NCBI RefSeq assembly: GCF_021287135.1
Contig: NZ_JAJTBB010000022.1
Location: 1-64,000, forward strand
DNA from: Acidovorax sp.
Lineage (GTDB): Bacteria > Pseudomonadota > Gammaproteobacteria > Burkholderiales > Burkholderiaceae_C
Direction of reading: 5' to 3'
Length of the DNA: 64,000 nt
Positions 43,142 to 56,648 of this stretch are shown piece after piece (position 1 is the first letter of the stretch; each line of letters starts with the position of its first letter). The translations under genes were made by a program, and so were the position numbers. The notes beneath the pieces were generated by a model that searched no databases, was not told where the DNA came from, and was given only the letters and a program-made list of their open reading frames with translations.

Positions 43142-43915
43142 ATGACCTCTCCTGCCGTCACCGCCATTCATTCCCGGGACAACGCCTTCGTGAAAGACTT
43201 GCGCCGCCTGGCGCAAGACAGCACGGCGTACCGCAAGCAGGGCCGGGTGTGGCTGGAAGGGGACCATCTGTGCCGCGCCGCGCTGGAGCGCGGGCAGCGG
43301 CCGTCCGTGGCCGTATTTTGCGAGTCAAATTGGCCTCTAGCCCAGGTGGAATGGGCGCAAGCAGCTCCTAAAATAATAGTGCTCCCCGATGCGCTGTTTG
43401 CCGATGTCAGCGGTCTGGAGTCGCCTGCGCGCATGGGCTTCATCGTGGACCTGCCCGCGCCGCGGACGCTGGACGCTGGCGCCGCCACGGTGGTACTGGA
43501 CCGCGTGCAGGACGCGGGCAATGTGGGCTCCATCCTGCGCAGTGCCTCGGCCTTCGGCTTCCGCCAGGTCGTGGCGGTCAAGGGCAGCGCCGCCTTGTGG
43601 TCTGCCAAGGTGCTGCGGGCCGGCATGGGGGCGCACTTTGCGCTCAACCTCCTGGAGGGGCTGGACCCTGCGGCACTGCAGGCGCTGCGCGTGCCGCTGC
43701 TGGTCACCAGCTCCCATGAGGGCGAATGGCTGCACCGCGCTGCCTTGCCCTGGCCCTGTGCCTGGGTGATGGGGCACGAAGGGCAGGGGGTTTCACCGGT
43801 GCTGGAAGCGCAGGCCACACTGCGCATCCGCATCGCGCAGCCGGGTGGCGAAGAGTCGCTGAACGTTGCCGCGGCCGCCGCCATTTGCCTGCACGCGAGC
43901 GGCGCGGCGCGCTGA
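43142..43915 (+). CDS. rlmB: TrmH/SpoU-type rRNA 2'-O-methyltransferase (RlmB-like)
   Basis: A 257-residue SPOUT methyltransferase. A substrate-binding N-terminal domain (about 1-95) precedes motif 1 DRVQDAGNVGSILRSASAFG, motif 2 WVMGHEGQGVS and motif 3 ESLNVAAAAAICLH. RlmB methylates G2251 of 23S rRNA; assignment to that site is by family, and another rRNA or tRNA site is possible. Residues about 62-79 are encoded by an in-frame copy of the dispersed repeat. Confidence 0.88.
   Translation: MTSPAVTAIHSRDNAFVKDLRRLAQDSTAYRKQGRVWLEGDHLCRAALERGQRPSVAVFCESNWPLAQVEWAQAAPKIIVLPDALFADVSGLESPARMGFIVDLPAPRTLDAGAATVVLDRVQDAGNVGSILRSASAFGFRQVVAVKGSAALWSAKVLRAGMGAHFALNLLEGLDPAALQALRVPLLVTSSHEGEWLHRAALPWPCAWVMGHEGQGVSPVLEAQATLRIRIAQPGGEESLNVAAAAAICLHASGAAR
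43325..43379 (+). repeat. In-frame dispersed-repeat copy inside the rlmB-like gene
   Basis: TCAAATTGGCCTCTAGCCCA, a 6-base gap, then GGGCGCAAGCAGCTCCTAAA and ATAATAG match the reverse complement of the intergenic copy at 24124 in both the TGGCCT arm and the GCGCAAGCAGCT core. It is read as AQAAPKIIV, the same frame as in the DUF4149 gene. Confidence 0.65.
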
Positions 43916-43988
43916 GCGGGCGGCAGGCCAGCGGGCTTGCGCCCCGGCCTCGCACCTGCGCGGTGGCAGGGTTATGCAAGATGTGCAT

Positions 43989-44017
43989 TTCGTGCGGGGC
44001 AGCAGCAAGGATATAAT
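43989..44017 (+). promoter_or_regulatory. carA promoter
   Basis: A perfect TATAAT at 44012-44017 has TTCGTG 17 bases upstream (43989-43994). Transcription should start near 44024, leaving a leader of about 130 bases. The 241-base gap before carA has no other gene. Confidence 0.6.
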
Positions 44018-44156
44018 CGGGAGCTTTTCTCGCAACAGCGTCGCCCGACCGCACCCAAAGCAACAACCCCTCTGAGAGCAGCCACCCCCACTTCCGTGCG
44101 CCACGCGTACGAGTGGACTGCAGGCGCCGGGCGACCGTAACCATCCGGAGAACCCA

Positions 44157-45329
44157 GTGCTTTTGTCTCTACAGGGAACCTTCCCGCCCGCCATCCTGGC
44201 GCTCGCAGACGGCACGGTCTTTATCGGCAATTCGATCGGTGCCACCGGCACCACCGTCGGCGAAGTGGTGTTCAACACCGCCATCACCGGCTACCAGGAA
44301 ATCCTCACCGACCCCAGCTACTGCCAGCAGATCGTCACGTTGACGTATCCGCACATCGGCAACTACGGCGTCAATGGCGAAGATATCGAAGCTGACAAGG
44401 TCCATGCCGCAGGCCTCATCATCAAAGACCTGCCCTTGCTGGCCAGCAACTTCCGCCAGTCGGAAACGCTGTCGCAGTACCTGGTGCGTGAAAACACCGT
44501 CGCCATCGCCAACATCGACACCCGCAAGCTCACGCGCCTGTTGCGCAGCAAGGGTGCGCAGAACGGTGCCATCATCGGCCTGGCTGCCGGTCAGGCCGTC
44601 ACGCAGGCGCTGATCGACGACGCCATTGCCCAGGCCAAGGCTGCGCCCAACATGGCCGGCCTGGATCTGGCCCAGGTGGTCACCACCCCGTCGCGCTACG
44701 AATGGACGCAGACCGAGTGGAAGCTCGGCTCCGGCTACGGTGAGCTGACGGCCCCGCAATTCCACGTGGTGGCCTACGACTTCGGCGTGAAGAAAAACAT
44801 CCTGCGCATGCTGGCCGAGCGCGGCTGCAAGGTCACCGTGGTGCCGGCCAAGACGCCCGCCGTCGAGGTGCTGGCCCTGAATCCCGATGGCGTGTTCCTC
44901 TCCAACGGCCCTGGCGACCCGGAACCCTGCGACTACGCCATTGCCGCCACCCGTGCCATCGTGGACAGCGGTGTGCCCACCTTCGGCATTTGCCTGGGGC
45001 ACCAGATCATGGCCCTGGCCGCTGGCGCCAAGACTTTCAAGATGGCCAACAGCCACCACGGCGCCAACCACCCCGTCAAAGACCTGGACACCGGCCGCGT
45101 GAGCATCACCAGCCAGAACCACGGCTTTGCGGTGGACATGGATTCGCTGCCCGCCAACCTGCGGGCCACGCACGTCAGCCTGTTTGACGGCACCCTGCAA
45201 GGGCTGGTCCACAAGAACAAGCCGGCCTTCTGCTTCCAGGGCCACCCCGAGGCCTCGCCCGGCCCGCACGACATCGCCTATCTCTTCGACCGGTTCACCG
45301 AGGCGATGCGCGTGGCGAAAGCCGGCTGA
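44157..45329 (+). CDS. carA: Carbamoyl-phosphate synthase small subunit
   Basis: A 390-residue glutamine amidotransferase subunit that supplies ammonia for carbamoyl phosphate (arginine and pyrimidines). The N-terminal domain is followed by a class I amidotransferase with the nucleophile in [15 protein letters not shown] and the His/Glu in [11 protein letters not shown]. The start is GTG at 44157 with GGAG eight bases upstream. Confidence 0.98.
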   Translation: MLLSLQGTFPPAILALADGTVFIGNSIGATGTTVGEVVFNTAITGYQEILTDPSYCQQIVTLTYPHIGNYGVNGEDIEADKVHAAGLIIKDLPLLASNFRQSETLSQYLVRENTVAIANIDTRKLTRLLRSKGAQNGAIIGLAAGQAVTQALIDDAIAQAKAAPNMAGLDLAQVVTTPSRYEWTQTEWKLGSGYGELTAPQFHVVAYDFGVKKNILRMLAERGCKVTVVPAKTPAVEVLALNPDGVFLSNGPGDPEPCDYAIAATRAIVDSGVPTFGICLGHQIMALAAGAKTFKMANSHHGANHPVKDLDTGRVSITSQNHGFAVDMDSLPANLRATHVSLFDGTLQGLVHKNKPAFCFQGHPEASPGPHDIAYLFDRFTEAMRVAKAG

Positions 45330-45350
45330 GCCCCGCAAGGAATAGCCACC

Positions 45351-45776
45351 ATGAAACTGTTCAGCTTTCCCCTTGCGTCGCTGGAAAAAGCGATCCACAA
45401 GCGCGTCCTGACCCTGCCTTCGCCCCACAAGGAGTGGTTTACCGAGCGCTGGGCCCAGAAGCCCTACAAGAAGGCGTTCGTGGAGAACAAGGCCATGCCC
45501 CTGGTCACCCTGGTCGCCAAGGGCAAGACCATGGACGACGCTGCGTTCGCGGAGCTGCTGCAAGAGTGGGAAGTGACGTTTTATGAAGCGGAAGAAGAGG
45601 TCCTGCGCCCGCTGATCCAGGGCGACGGCCTGCTGCAGCTGATGCAGAAAAACATTCCCGCCGAACGGGTGGAGGCACTGCTCGCCAAGCTGGCCACGCG
45701 GCGCTCCGCCGTGGCCGACGCGGCCGCCTCCGCGCCGTCCCTCCCCTCACCGGCAGCCGAACCCACGGTCGACTGA
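45351..45776 (+). CDS. Conserved hypothetical protein between carA and carB
   Basis: A 141-residue protein I cannot assign. It is soluble, charged and mostly helical, with three aromatic residues in [15 protein letters not shown] (about 25-39), an acidic stretch [17 protein letters not shown] and a low-complexity Ala/Ser/Pro tail. It sits 21 bases after carA and 14 bases before carB, so it is surely co-transcribed. Its place in the middle of a two-subunit enzyme operon suggests a link to carbamoyl phosphate, but nothing in the sequence proves it. Confidence 0.75.
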   Translation: MKLFSFPLASLEKAIHKRVLTLPSPHKEWFTERWAQKPYKKAFVENKAMPLVTLVAKGKTMDDAAFAELLQEWEVTFYEAEEEVLRPLIQGDGLLQLMQKNIPAERVEALLAKLATRRSAVADAAASAPSLPSPAAEPTVD

Positions 45777-45790
45777 TCGACGCACGCACC

Positions 45791-49036
<3,246 letters not shown>

Positions 49037-49074
49037 ACCGCGGCAAAGGCGGCATAATCGCCCCTTGACCAGAC

Positions 49075-49105
49075 ACCGCCGCGCGGCAACGTGCGGCGGT
49101 TTCGC
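49075..49105 (+). terminator. Possible terminator after carB
   Basis: ACCGCCGC (49075-49082) pairs with GCGGCGGT (49093-49100), followed by TTCGCTTTG rather than a pure T-run. It may only partly end transcription before greA. Confidence 0.4.
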
Positions 49106-49221
49106 TTTGTAGACCCGCTGTTTTTGGCGCCGTGCATGCAGGCACGGCCCCGACAGGGACGACTGACCGGTGGAAGTGCTTTCGGCGCTTTCACCGTTTT
49201 GACTTATGGAGACGCAACAGG

Positions 49222-49698
49222 ATGGCCACGATTCCCATTACCAAACGCGGTGCGGAGATGCTCAAGGATGAGCTGCACCGCCTCAAGACCGTAGAGCGCC
49301 CCGCCGTGATCGCCGCCATCGCAGAAGCCCGAGCCCAGGGGGACCTGAGCGAAAACGCCGACTACGATGCCGCCAAGGACCGGCAGGGCTTCATCGAAGG
49401 GCGCATCCAGGAGATCGAAGGCAAGCTCTCCGTCGCGCAGATCATCGACCCCGGCGCCGTGGACGGTGGCGGCAAGGTGGTCTTTGGTGCCACGGTCGAG
49501 CTCGAAGACGAGGACACCGGCGACACCGTGAAGTACCAGATCGTGGGGGAAGACGAGGCCGACCTGAAGCAGGGGCTCATCAACATCTCCAGCCCCATCG
49601 CCCGCGCACTCATCGGCAAGGAAGAGGGCGATACGGCCGAGGTGCAGGCTCCCGGCGGAATCCGCCGCTACGAAGTGGTGGCCGTGCGCTACCAGTGA
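49222..49698 (+). CDS. greA: Transcription elongation factor GreA
   Basis: A 158-residue factor that rescues backtracked RNA polymerase by stimulating transcript cleavage. The N-terminal coiled coil ends in [14 protein letters not shown] with the tip acids, and the C-terminal FKBP-like domain ends with the GG...YEVV segment. The ATG at 49222 gives the standard [12 protein letters not shown] start. Confidence 0.98.
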   Translation: MATIPITKRGAEMLKDELHRLKTVERPAVIAAIAEARAQGDLSENADYDAAKDRQGFIEGRIQEIEGKLSVAQIIDPGAVDGGGKVVFGATVELEDEDTGDTVKYQIVGEDEADLKQGLINISSPIARALIGKEEGDTAEVQAPGGIRRYEVVAVRYQ

Positions 49699-49704
49699 CC
49701 CGGC

Positions 49705-50163
49705 ATGCAGCAGTTGCGCACCCGTCTTCCGGCCCTCGTGGCCGCCCTGTGGTGGGGCAGCCTGAGCACCACCGGTTTTCTGGTGGTGCCGCTGCTGTTT
49801 GCCCGCCTTCCGTCTCCCGCGATGGCGGGCAACATGGCCGCCCAGCTGTTCGCGGCCCAGACCTGGGTGGCCGTGGCCTGCGGCCTCGTGCTGCTACTGA
49901 TTTCAAGGCAAAAACAGGCGCTAGCCCAGGAACCATGGGCGCAAGCTGCTATGGTTTTTATACTGGGAGGCCTGCTGCTGGCACTGCTCAGCCAGTTTGG
50001 CGTGGCGCCGCGCATCGTGGCGCGGCAGGACCTGCGCCTGTGGCACAGCGTTGGAACGGTGATGTACCTGGCCCAATGGGGTTGCGCCTTGGCCGTGCTG
50101 TGGCGCACGCTGGGCGCGGGGCCATCGCGTTCTGCGCACCAGGGCGAAGGGCCGGGCGCCTGA
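49705..50163 (+). CDS. DUF4149 family membrane protein
   Basis: A 152-residue protein with four hydrophobic segments (about 9-33, 52-67, 82-100 and 113-133), matching DUF4149. The function is unknown. The loop between the second and third segments (about residues 66-87) is encoded by an in-frame dispersed repeat (AQAAMVFIL). It begins six bases after greA and so is co-transcribed. Confidence 0.8.
   Translation: MQQLRTRLPALVAALWWGSLSTTGFLVVPLLFARLPSPAMAGNMAAQLFAAQTWVAVACGLVLLLISRQKQALAQEPWAQAAMVFILGGLLLALLSQFGVAPRIVARQDLRLWHSVGTVMYLAQWGCALAVLWRTLGAGPSRSAHQGEGPGA
49898..49963 (+). repeat. In-frame dispersed-repeat copy inside the DUF4149 gene
   Basis: CAGGCGCTAGCCCAGGAACC, then ATGGGCGCAAGCTGCTATGG and TTTTTATA, follows the pattern of the copies at 14673 and 43325. 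The repeat forms a loop and the start of a membrane segment without a stop. Confidence 0.65.
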
Positions 50164-50211
50164 CGGAGCGCGCGGCACAGCGCGTTTCGGCCCGCCCGCC
50201 AGCTTGTCCGC

Positions 50212-50982
50212 CTACTCGCGCCAATGCTCTGCCACCCAGGTGGCCGGGCGGATGTAGCGGAACCGGCGGTTGCGCCGGCCGGCCAAGGCATCGGGGGGGT
50301 TGCATTCTCCGTGGAAGATCACGATGCGCGCCCCCACGGGAACAAACGGTGCACGCCAGTAGTTGCTGGGCCACGGCGGAATGCCGTGGTACTTGAAGCT
50401 GGGGCACCATTCCTTGGGCCAGTACTGCAGCTTGCCCTGCCGGTGCAGAAAGTCCGACAGGTAGGCTTGTTCATTGCGGAACTTCCGGCGGATTTCTTCA
50501 AAGTGGCCGCGAAAGTACTCCAGCACATCCGGGTGCGCGCCCAGCTCGAAGCGGTACACCGACGAGTTGCCGGTGATCCGCCAGGGGCGCTTGTAGTCGT
50601 GGATGATCCGGAATTCCCCGGGCAGGGTGAAGAAATCGTCCAGCGGGCCGGTGATGACCACGTCCACGTCCAGGAACAGTGCCGTGCCGCGCAGGCCGTG
50701 CAGATCCTTGGTGAAGGTGGCGAGCTTGGTCCAGCCGCGCTCCGGAATGCCCGCGGGGAGGTCCAGCGGGGGAATGGGAAGGCACTCGACCTCGCTGCGG
50801 ATGCCGGTGCTGTCATCCGTCAGGCACACAAAGCGGAAGTCGCCGCTCAGGTGCCGCCGCACCATGGCGTACAGCCGGTTGATGTATTCCGGGCCGTATT
50901 TCGTGCCCCACTTCATGCAAAGAATGTGGCGCGTGCGGACCGCGGTGCCGCAAAGGGCTTCAGAGGCTGCCGCGGAAGCCAT
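50212..50982 (-). CDS. Glycosyltransferase-like protein with DVD motif
   Basis: A 256-residue protein. KYGPEYINRLYAMVRRH (about 28-44) and the LFLDVDVVITGPLDDFF segment (about 98-114), with a DxD metal site, resemble the nucleotide-sugar domain of family 8-type transferases, and a His near GARIVIFHGECNPP may complete the site. It could modify lipopolysaccharide or another glycan; the acceptor is unknown. Its start overlaps the yhbY stop by one base (TGATG). Confidence 0.6.
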   Translation of the reverse strand: MASAAASEALCGTAVRTRHILCMKWGTKYGPEYINRLYAMVRRHLSGDFRFVCLTDDSTGIRSEVECLPIPPLDLPAGIPERGWTKLATFTKDLHGLRGTALFLDVDVVITGPLDDFFTLPGEFRIIHDYKRPWRITGNSSVYRFELGAHPDVLEYFRGHFEEIRRKFRNEQAYLSDFLHRQGKLQYWPKEWCPSFKYHGIPPWPSNYWRAPFVPVGARIVIFHGECNPPDALAGRRNRRFRYIRPATWVAEHWRE

Positions 50983-51455
50983 CAGTCAGCCTGGCGTTTC
51001 TTGACCGATTTTTGCTTGGGCTTGGCGCGCTTGATCTGGCCGCCCGAGGTGAGGCGCTGGTTCCCCAGCACGCGCAGTTGCTTGATCTCGGGGCGCTGGC
51101 CGCCGCGCTTGCTGAACTTGAGCACCTTGACGTCGCGCGGCCCGGGCATGCGGTCCTCGTCGACCGTGCGGGCCTTGGGCGGCTGCGGACGCCAGAGCAC
51201 CAGCAGTTTGCCGATGTGCTGGATCGGCGCCGCGTTCAGGTCGGCGGCGAGTTCCTGGTACATCTGCTCCCGCGCGGTGCGGTCGTCGTTGAAAACGCGA
51301 ACCTTGATGAGCCCGTGGGCATTCAGGGCGGCGTCGATTTCCTTCTTGACCGCTGGGGTCAGGCCGTCGCCGCCCACCAGCACCACGGGGTCGAGATGGT
51401 GGGCATTGGCGCGGTGTTCCCGGCGCTCCGCGGGAGTCAATTGAATTTGGGGCAT
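50982..51455 (-). CDS. yhbY: YhbY-family RNA-binding protein (CRS1/YhbY domain)
   Basis: A 157-residue protein with an N-terminal CRM domain (LTPAERREHRANAHHLDPVVLVG near residue 6, HGLIKVRV and the GKLLVLWRP strand) and a Lys/Arg-rich C-terminal extension of about 60 residues. YhbY associates with pre-50S ribosomes in E. coli. It is divergent from rlmE with 33 bases between, the usual order in proteobacteria. Confidence 0.93.
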   Translation of the reverse strand: MPQIQLTPAERREHRANAHHLDPVVLVGGDGLTPAVKKEIDAALNAHGLIKVRVFNDDRTAREQMYQELAADLNAAPIQHIGKLLVLWRPQPPKARTVDEDRMPGPRDVKVLKFSKRGGQRPEIKQLRVLGNQRLTSGGQIKRAKPKQKSVKKRQAD

Positions 51456-51488
51456 GGGCCGTATTATCGAGGCTGAAAGAAAATCGCA

Positions 51489-52151
51489 ATGAAAGTCAAA
51501 ACCCAAAGCAAGAAGGTCAACAAGGCATGGCTGAACGACCATGTGAATGACCCCTACGTCAAGCTGGCCCAGAAAGAGGGTTTTCGGGCCCGCGCCGCCT
51601 ACAAGCTCAAGGAAATCGACGAGCAACTGGGCTTGATCAAACCCGGCTCCACGGTGGTGGACCTGGGCTCCACCCCCGGTGCCTGGAGCCAGTACGTGCG
51701 GCGGCGCCTGTCGCCGGGCGGCGCCGCGGTGGGCGAGCTCAACGGCGCCATCATTTCGCTCGACATCCTGCCCATGGAGCCGATCGAGGGAGTCACCTTC
51801 CTGCACGGCGATTTCCGCGAGGAGTCCGTGCTGGCGCAACTGGAGGCCGCGCTGCAAGGGCGGGCCGTGGACGTCGTCGTCTCGGACATGGCCCCCAACC
51901 TGTCGGGCATCGAGTCGGCCGATGCGGCGCGCATCGCCCACCTGGTGGAACTGGCCGTGGACTTTGCCTGCCACCACCTGAAGCCGGAGGGCGCCCTGGT
52001 GGTCAAGCTCTTCCATGGCAGCGGGTACAGCGACCTGGTGACGCTGTTCAAGCAGACCTTCCGGGTGGTCAAGCCGATGAAGCCCAAGGCATCGCGCGAC
52101 CGGTCCGCCGAGACCTTCCTGGTGGGGATGGGGTTGAAAAAGCCTTCCTGA
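51489..52151 (+). CDS. rlmE: 23S rRNA 2'-O-ribose uridine methyltransferase
   Basis: A 220-residue RrmJ/FtsJ enzyme that methylates U2552 of 23S rRNA on the 50S subunit with S-adenosylmethionine. [15 protein letters not shown] is the cofactor motif, [11 protein letters not shown] and [11 protein letters not shown] carry catalytic acids and lysine. An 8-bp hairpin (CCTGAGGC/GCCTCAGG, 52147-52167) surrounds its stop, without a T-run. Confidence 0.97.
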   Translation: MKVKTQSKKVNKAWLNDHVNDPYVKLAQKEGFRARAAYKLKEIDEQLGLIKPGSTVVDLGSTPGAWSQYVRRRLSPGGAAVGELNGAIISLDILPMEPIEGVTFLHGDFREESVLAQLEAALQGRAVDVVVSDMAPNLSGIESADAARIAHLVELAVDFACHHLKPEGALVVKLFHGSGYSDLVTLFKQTFRVVKPMKPKASRDRSAETFLVGMGLKKPS

Positions 52152-52326
52152 GGCGCCTTGCCTCAGGTCAAGAAGACGCCGGGCAGGGGCCCAAAGCCCG
52201 CGCTGTTTCCATGGCCGCTAGTGGGATTAGGCATGGTCCGCCCGCTTGAAAGACCTAAAATGGGCCGCACATGCGTGCCGTGACGGGCATGTGTCCGTTT
52301 TCTGTAGTCCGCAACTGGAGCTCCGC

Positions 52327-54246
<1,920 letters not shown>

Positions 54247-54276
54247 GCGGTGGGGGATTGACTCCAGTCCGTTTCG

Positions 54277-54300
54277 ACGGGGCCTTTGCGCCCCGTTTTT
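54277..54300 (+). terminator. Intrinsic terminator after ftsH
   Basis: ACGGGGC (54277-54283) and GCCCCGT (54290-54296) form a 7-bp stem with a 6-base loop, followed by T residues. folP starts 68 bases later, so some read-through or a separate promoter is expected. Confidence 0.75.
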
Positions 54301-54367
54301 CGTTCCCGCCGCAGCAGGGCGCGGGCCCTGCCGGGGCCGGACCAGCCTGCACTTCCCTGGATCGCCA

Positions 54368-55198
54368 ATGACCTGGCAGACCTCCCGTTTTTCCATCGAC
54401 CTTTCTTCGCCCCGGGTGATGGGCATTGTCAATGTGACGCCGGACTCGTTTTCCGACGGTGGACAGCACGGTACGGCGGCGGCGGCTTTGCGGCACTGCG
54501 AGCAGTTGCTCCGCGAGGGCGCCCACATTCTGGACATCGGGGGCGAGTCCACACGCCCGGGCAGCCCGGCGGTGCCGCTGGACGAGGAACTGGCGCGCGT
54601 GCTGCCCGTGGTGCGGGGCGCCGTCTCGCTCAACGTGCCGATCTCCGTGGACACCTACAAGCCCGAAGTCATGCGGGCCGTGCTGGATGCGGGGGCGGAC
54701 ATCATCAACGACATCTGGGCACTGCGCCAGCCGGGGGCTGCGCAGGCGGTGGCAACGCATCCCCGGTGCGGCGTCTGCCTGATGCACATGCACCGCGATC
54801 CCCAGACCATGCAGACGGCCCCGATGGAGGGCGACGTGGTTTCGGAGGTACTATCATTTTTGAAGCGCTCTGCGCAGGCGTTGCAAGGGCTGGGGGTCTC
54901 CAAGGATCGGATCGTGTTGGACCCCGGCATTGGCTTTGGCAAGACGGTGGAGCAAAATTTTGCGTTGCTCGCCCGGCAGCCGGCCTTGCGGGCAGCCGGC
55001 TATCCGCTCCTGGCGGGCTGGTCGCGCAAATCGTCCCTGGGTGCAGTGACCGGCTGGCCGGTGCAAGAGCGCATGGTGCCCAGCGTGGCCGCTGCCGTGC
55101 TGGCCGCAGAGCGCGGAGCGGCCGTGGTGCGCGTGCATGACGTGCGCGAGACCGTGGCGGCGCTGGCCGTGTGGAATGCGATGCGCAGCGCCCCTTGA
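54368..55198 (+). CDS. folP: Dihydropteroate synthase
   Basis: A 276-residue TIM-barrel enzyme joining p-aminobenzoate to the pterin precursor; it is the sulfonamide target. [14 protein letters not shown] (residues 19-32), [27 protein letters not shown] and GWSRKS are intact. A stretch at 54847-54878 resembles the dispersed repeat in reverse orientation. Confidence 0.97.
   Translation: MTWQTSRFSIDLSSPRVMGIVNVTPDSFSDGGQHGTAAAALRHCEQLLREGAHILDIGGESTRPGSPAVPLDEELARVLPVVRGAVSLNVPISVDTYKPEVMRAVLDAGADIINDIWALRQPGAAQAVATHPRCGVCLMHMHRDPQTMQTAPMEGDVVSEVLSFLKRSAQALQGLGVSKDRIVLDPGIGFGKTVEQNFALLARQPALRAAGYPLLAGWSRKSSLGAVTGWPVQERMVPSVAAAVLAAERGAAVVRVHDVRETVAALAVWNAMRSAP
54847..54878 (+). repeat. Possible dispersed-repeat copy inside folP (reverse orientation)
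   Basis: GGTACTATCATTTTTGAAGC then GCTCTGCGCA resembles GCTATCATTTTTGAAGCTGCTTGCGC, the other orientation of the repeat. The reading frame gives [12 protein letters not shown], normal for the family, so this may be coincidence. Confidence 0.3.
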
Positions 55199-55290
55199 GT
55201 TTTTTCCGGAGCCGTCCCGCTGTGCAGGCGCCCCACCTGCGGAGCCACGCCCACTACCTACAACGAGATTCTCGCGAGGAGACCACCCCC

Positions 55291-56625
55291 ATGACACGCC
55301 GCTATTTTGGAACCGATGGAATTCGTGGCACGGTTGGGCAGCCGCCCATCACGCCGGACTTTGTGCTCCGGCTGGCCCATGCGGTTGGGCGGGTGTTGCG
55401 CCGCACCGAAGAGCGCCCCACGGTACTGATTGGCAAGGACACCCGCATCTCCGGCTACATGCTGGAAAGCGCGCTGGAATCGGGGTTCAACTCCGCGGGT
55501 GTCGACGTCGTGCTGCTGGGGCCCCTGCCAACCCCGGGCGTCGCCTACCTGACGCGCGCGCAACGTGCGAGCCTGGGCGTGGTCATCAGCGCCAGCCACA
55601 ACCCCTACCCGGACAACGGCATCAAGTTCTTCAGCGCGCAGGGAACCAAGTTGCCGGACGCGTGGGAGCAGGCGGTGGAAGCTGCCCTGGATGAGCCCCC
55701 CGTGTGGGCCGATTCCGCCAGCCTGGGCAAAGCACGCCGGCTGGACGACGCGGCCGGCCGCTACATCGAGTTTTGCAAGAGCACGTTTCCGCAGGACCTC
55801 ACCCTCAAGGGCCTGAAGATCGTGGTGGACGCAGCCCATGGCGCGGCCTACCAGGTGGCCCCGAAAGTGTTCCACGAACTGGGTGCCGAAGTGCTGTCGA
55901 TCGGTTGTGCGCCCGACGGCCTCAACATCAACCACGAGGTGGGTGCCACCCACCCGGATGCGCTGGTGCGTGCGGTGCGCGCCAACCATGCCGACTACGG
56001 CATTGCGCTGGATGGCGACGCCGACCGCTTGCAGATCGTGGACGCCACCGGTCGGCTGTACAACGGCGACGAGCTGCTGTACCTGATGGCCGCGGACCGC
56101 ATGGGGCGTGACGAGCATGTTCCCGGCGTGGTCGGCACCCTGATGACCAACATGGCCGTGGAAGTGGCACTGCAGCAGCGGGGCGTGAAGTTTGTGCGGG
56201 CCAAGGTCGGAGACCGCTATGTGCTGGAAGAACTGGCGCGGCACCACTGGGTTCTGGGCGGCGAAGGCTCGGGGCACCTGCTGGTGCTGGACCGGCACAC
56301 CACCGGGGATGGCTTGGTAAGCGCCCTGCAGGTGCTGCAGGCCTGCGTGCGCAGCGGGCGCACGCTGGGGCAACTGCTTGCGGACGTGGCGTTGTTTCCG
56401 CAGGTGCTGCTCAACGTGCGCTTGGCGCCCGGGCAGGACTGGAAGGCCAATGGGTTGCTGGCCGAAACCACGCAGGCGGTGGAGCGCGAGCTGGGATCCT
56501 CCGGCCGGGTGCTGATCCGGGCCAGTGGCACGGAGCCATTGCTGCGCGTGATGGTGGAAGCCCGTGACGCTCAGGTGGCGAACTCCTGCGCTCAGCGGCT
56601 TGCCGACGCGGCCCGCGCGGGATAG
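55291..56625 (+). CDS. glmM: Phosphoglucosamine mutase
   Basis: A 444-residue enzyme making glucosamine-1-phosphate for UDP-GlcNAc, needed for peptidoglycan and lipid A. The phosphoserine is S102 in [11 protein letters not shown]; the metal loop is DGDADR (about residue 240), and GEGSGH and [15 protein letters not shown] are conserved. The start at 55291 gives the family [13 protein letters not shown]. Confidence 0.98.
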   Translation: MTRRYFGTDGIRGTVGQPPITPDFVLRLAHAVGRVLRRTEERPTVLIGKDTRISGYMLESALESGFNSAGVDVVLLGPLPTPGVAYLTRAQRASLGVVISASHNPYPDNGIKFFSAQGTKLPDAWEQAVEAALDEPPVWADSASLGKARRLDDAAGRYIEFCKSTFPQDLTLKGLKIVVDAAHGAAYQVAPKVFHELGAEVLSIGCAPDGLNINHEVGATHPDALVRAVRANHADYGIALDGDADRLQIVDATGRLYNGDELLYLMAADRMGRDEHVPGVVGTLMTNMAVEVALQQRGVKFVRAKVGDRYVLEELARHHWVLGGEGSGHLLVLDRHTTGDGLVSALQVLQACVRSGRTLGQLLADVALFPQVLLNVRLAPGQDWKANGLLAETTQAVERELGSSGRVLIRASGTEPLLRVMVEARDAQVANSCAQRLADAARAG

Positions 56626-56648
56626 CGGGGCTGCGTCCGCGCCGCCCG

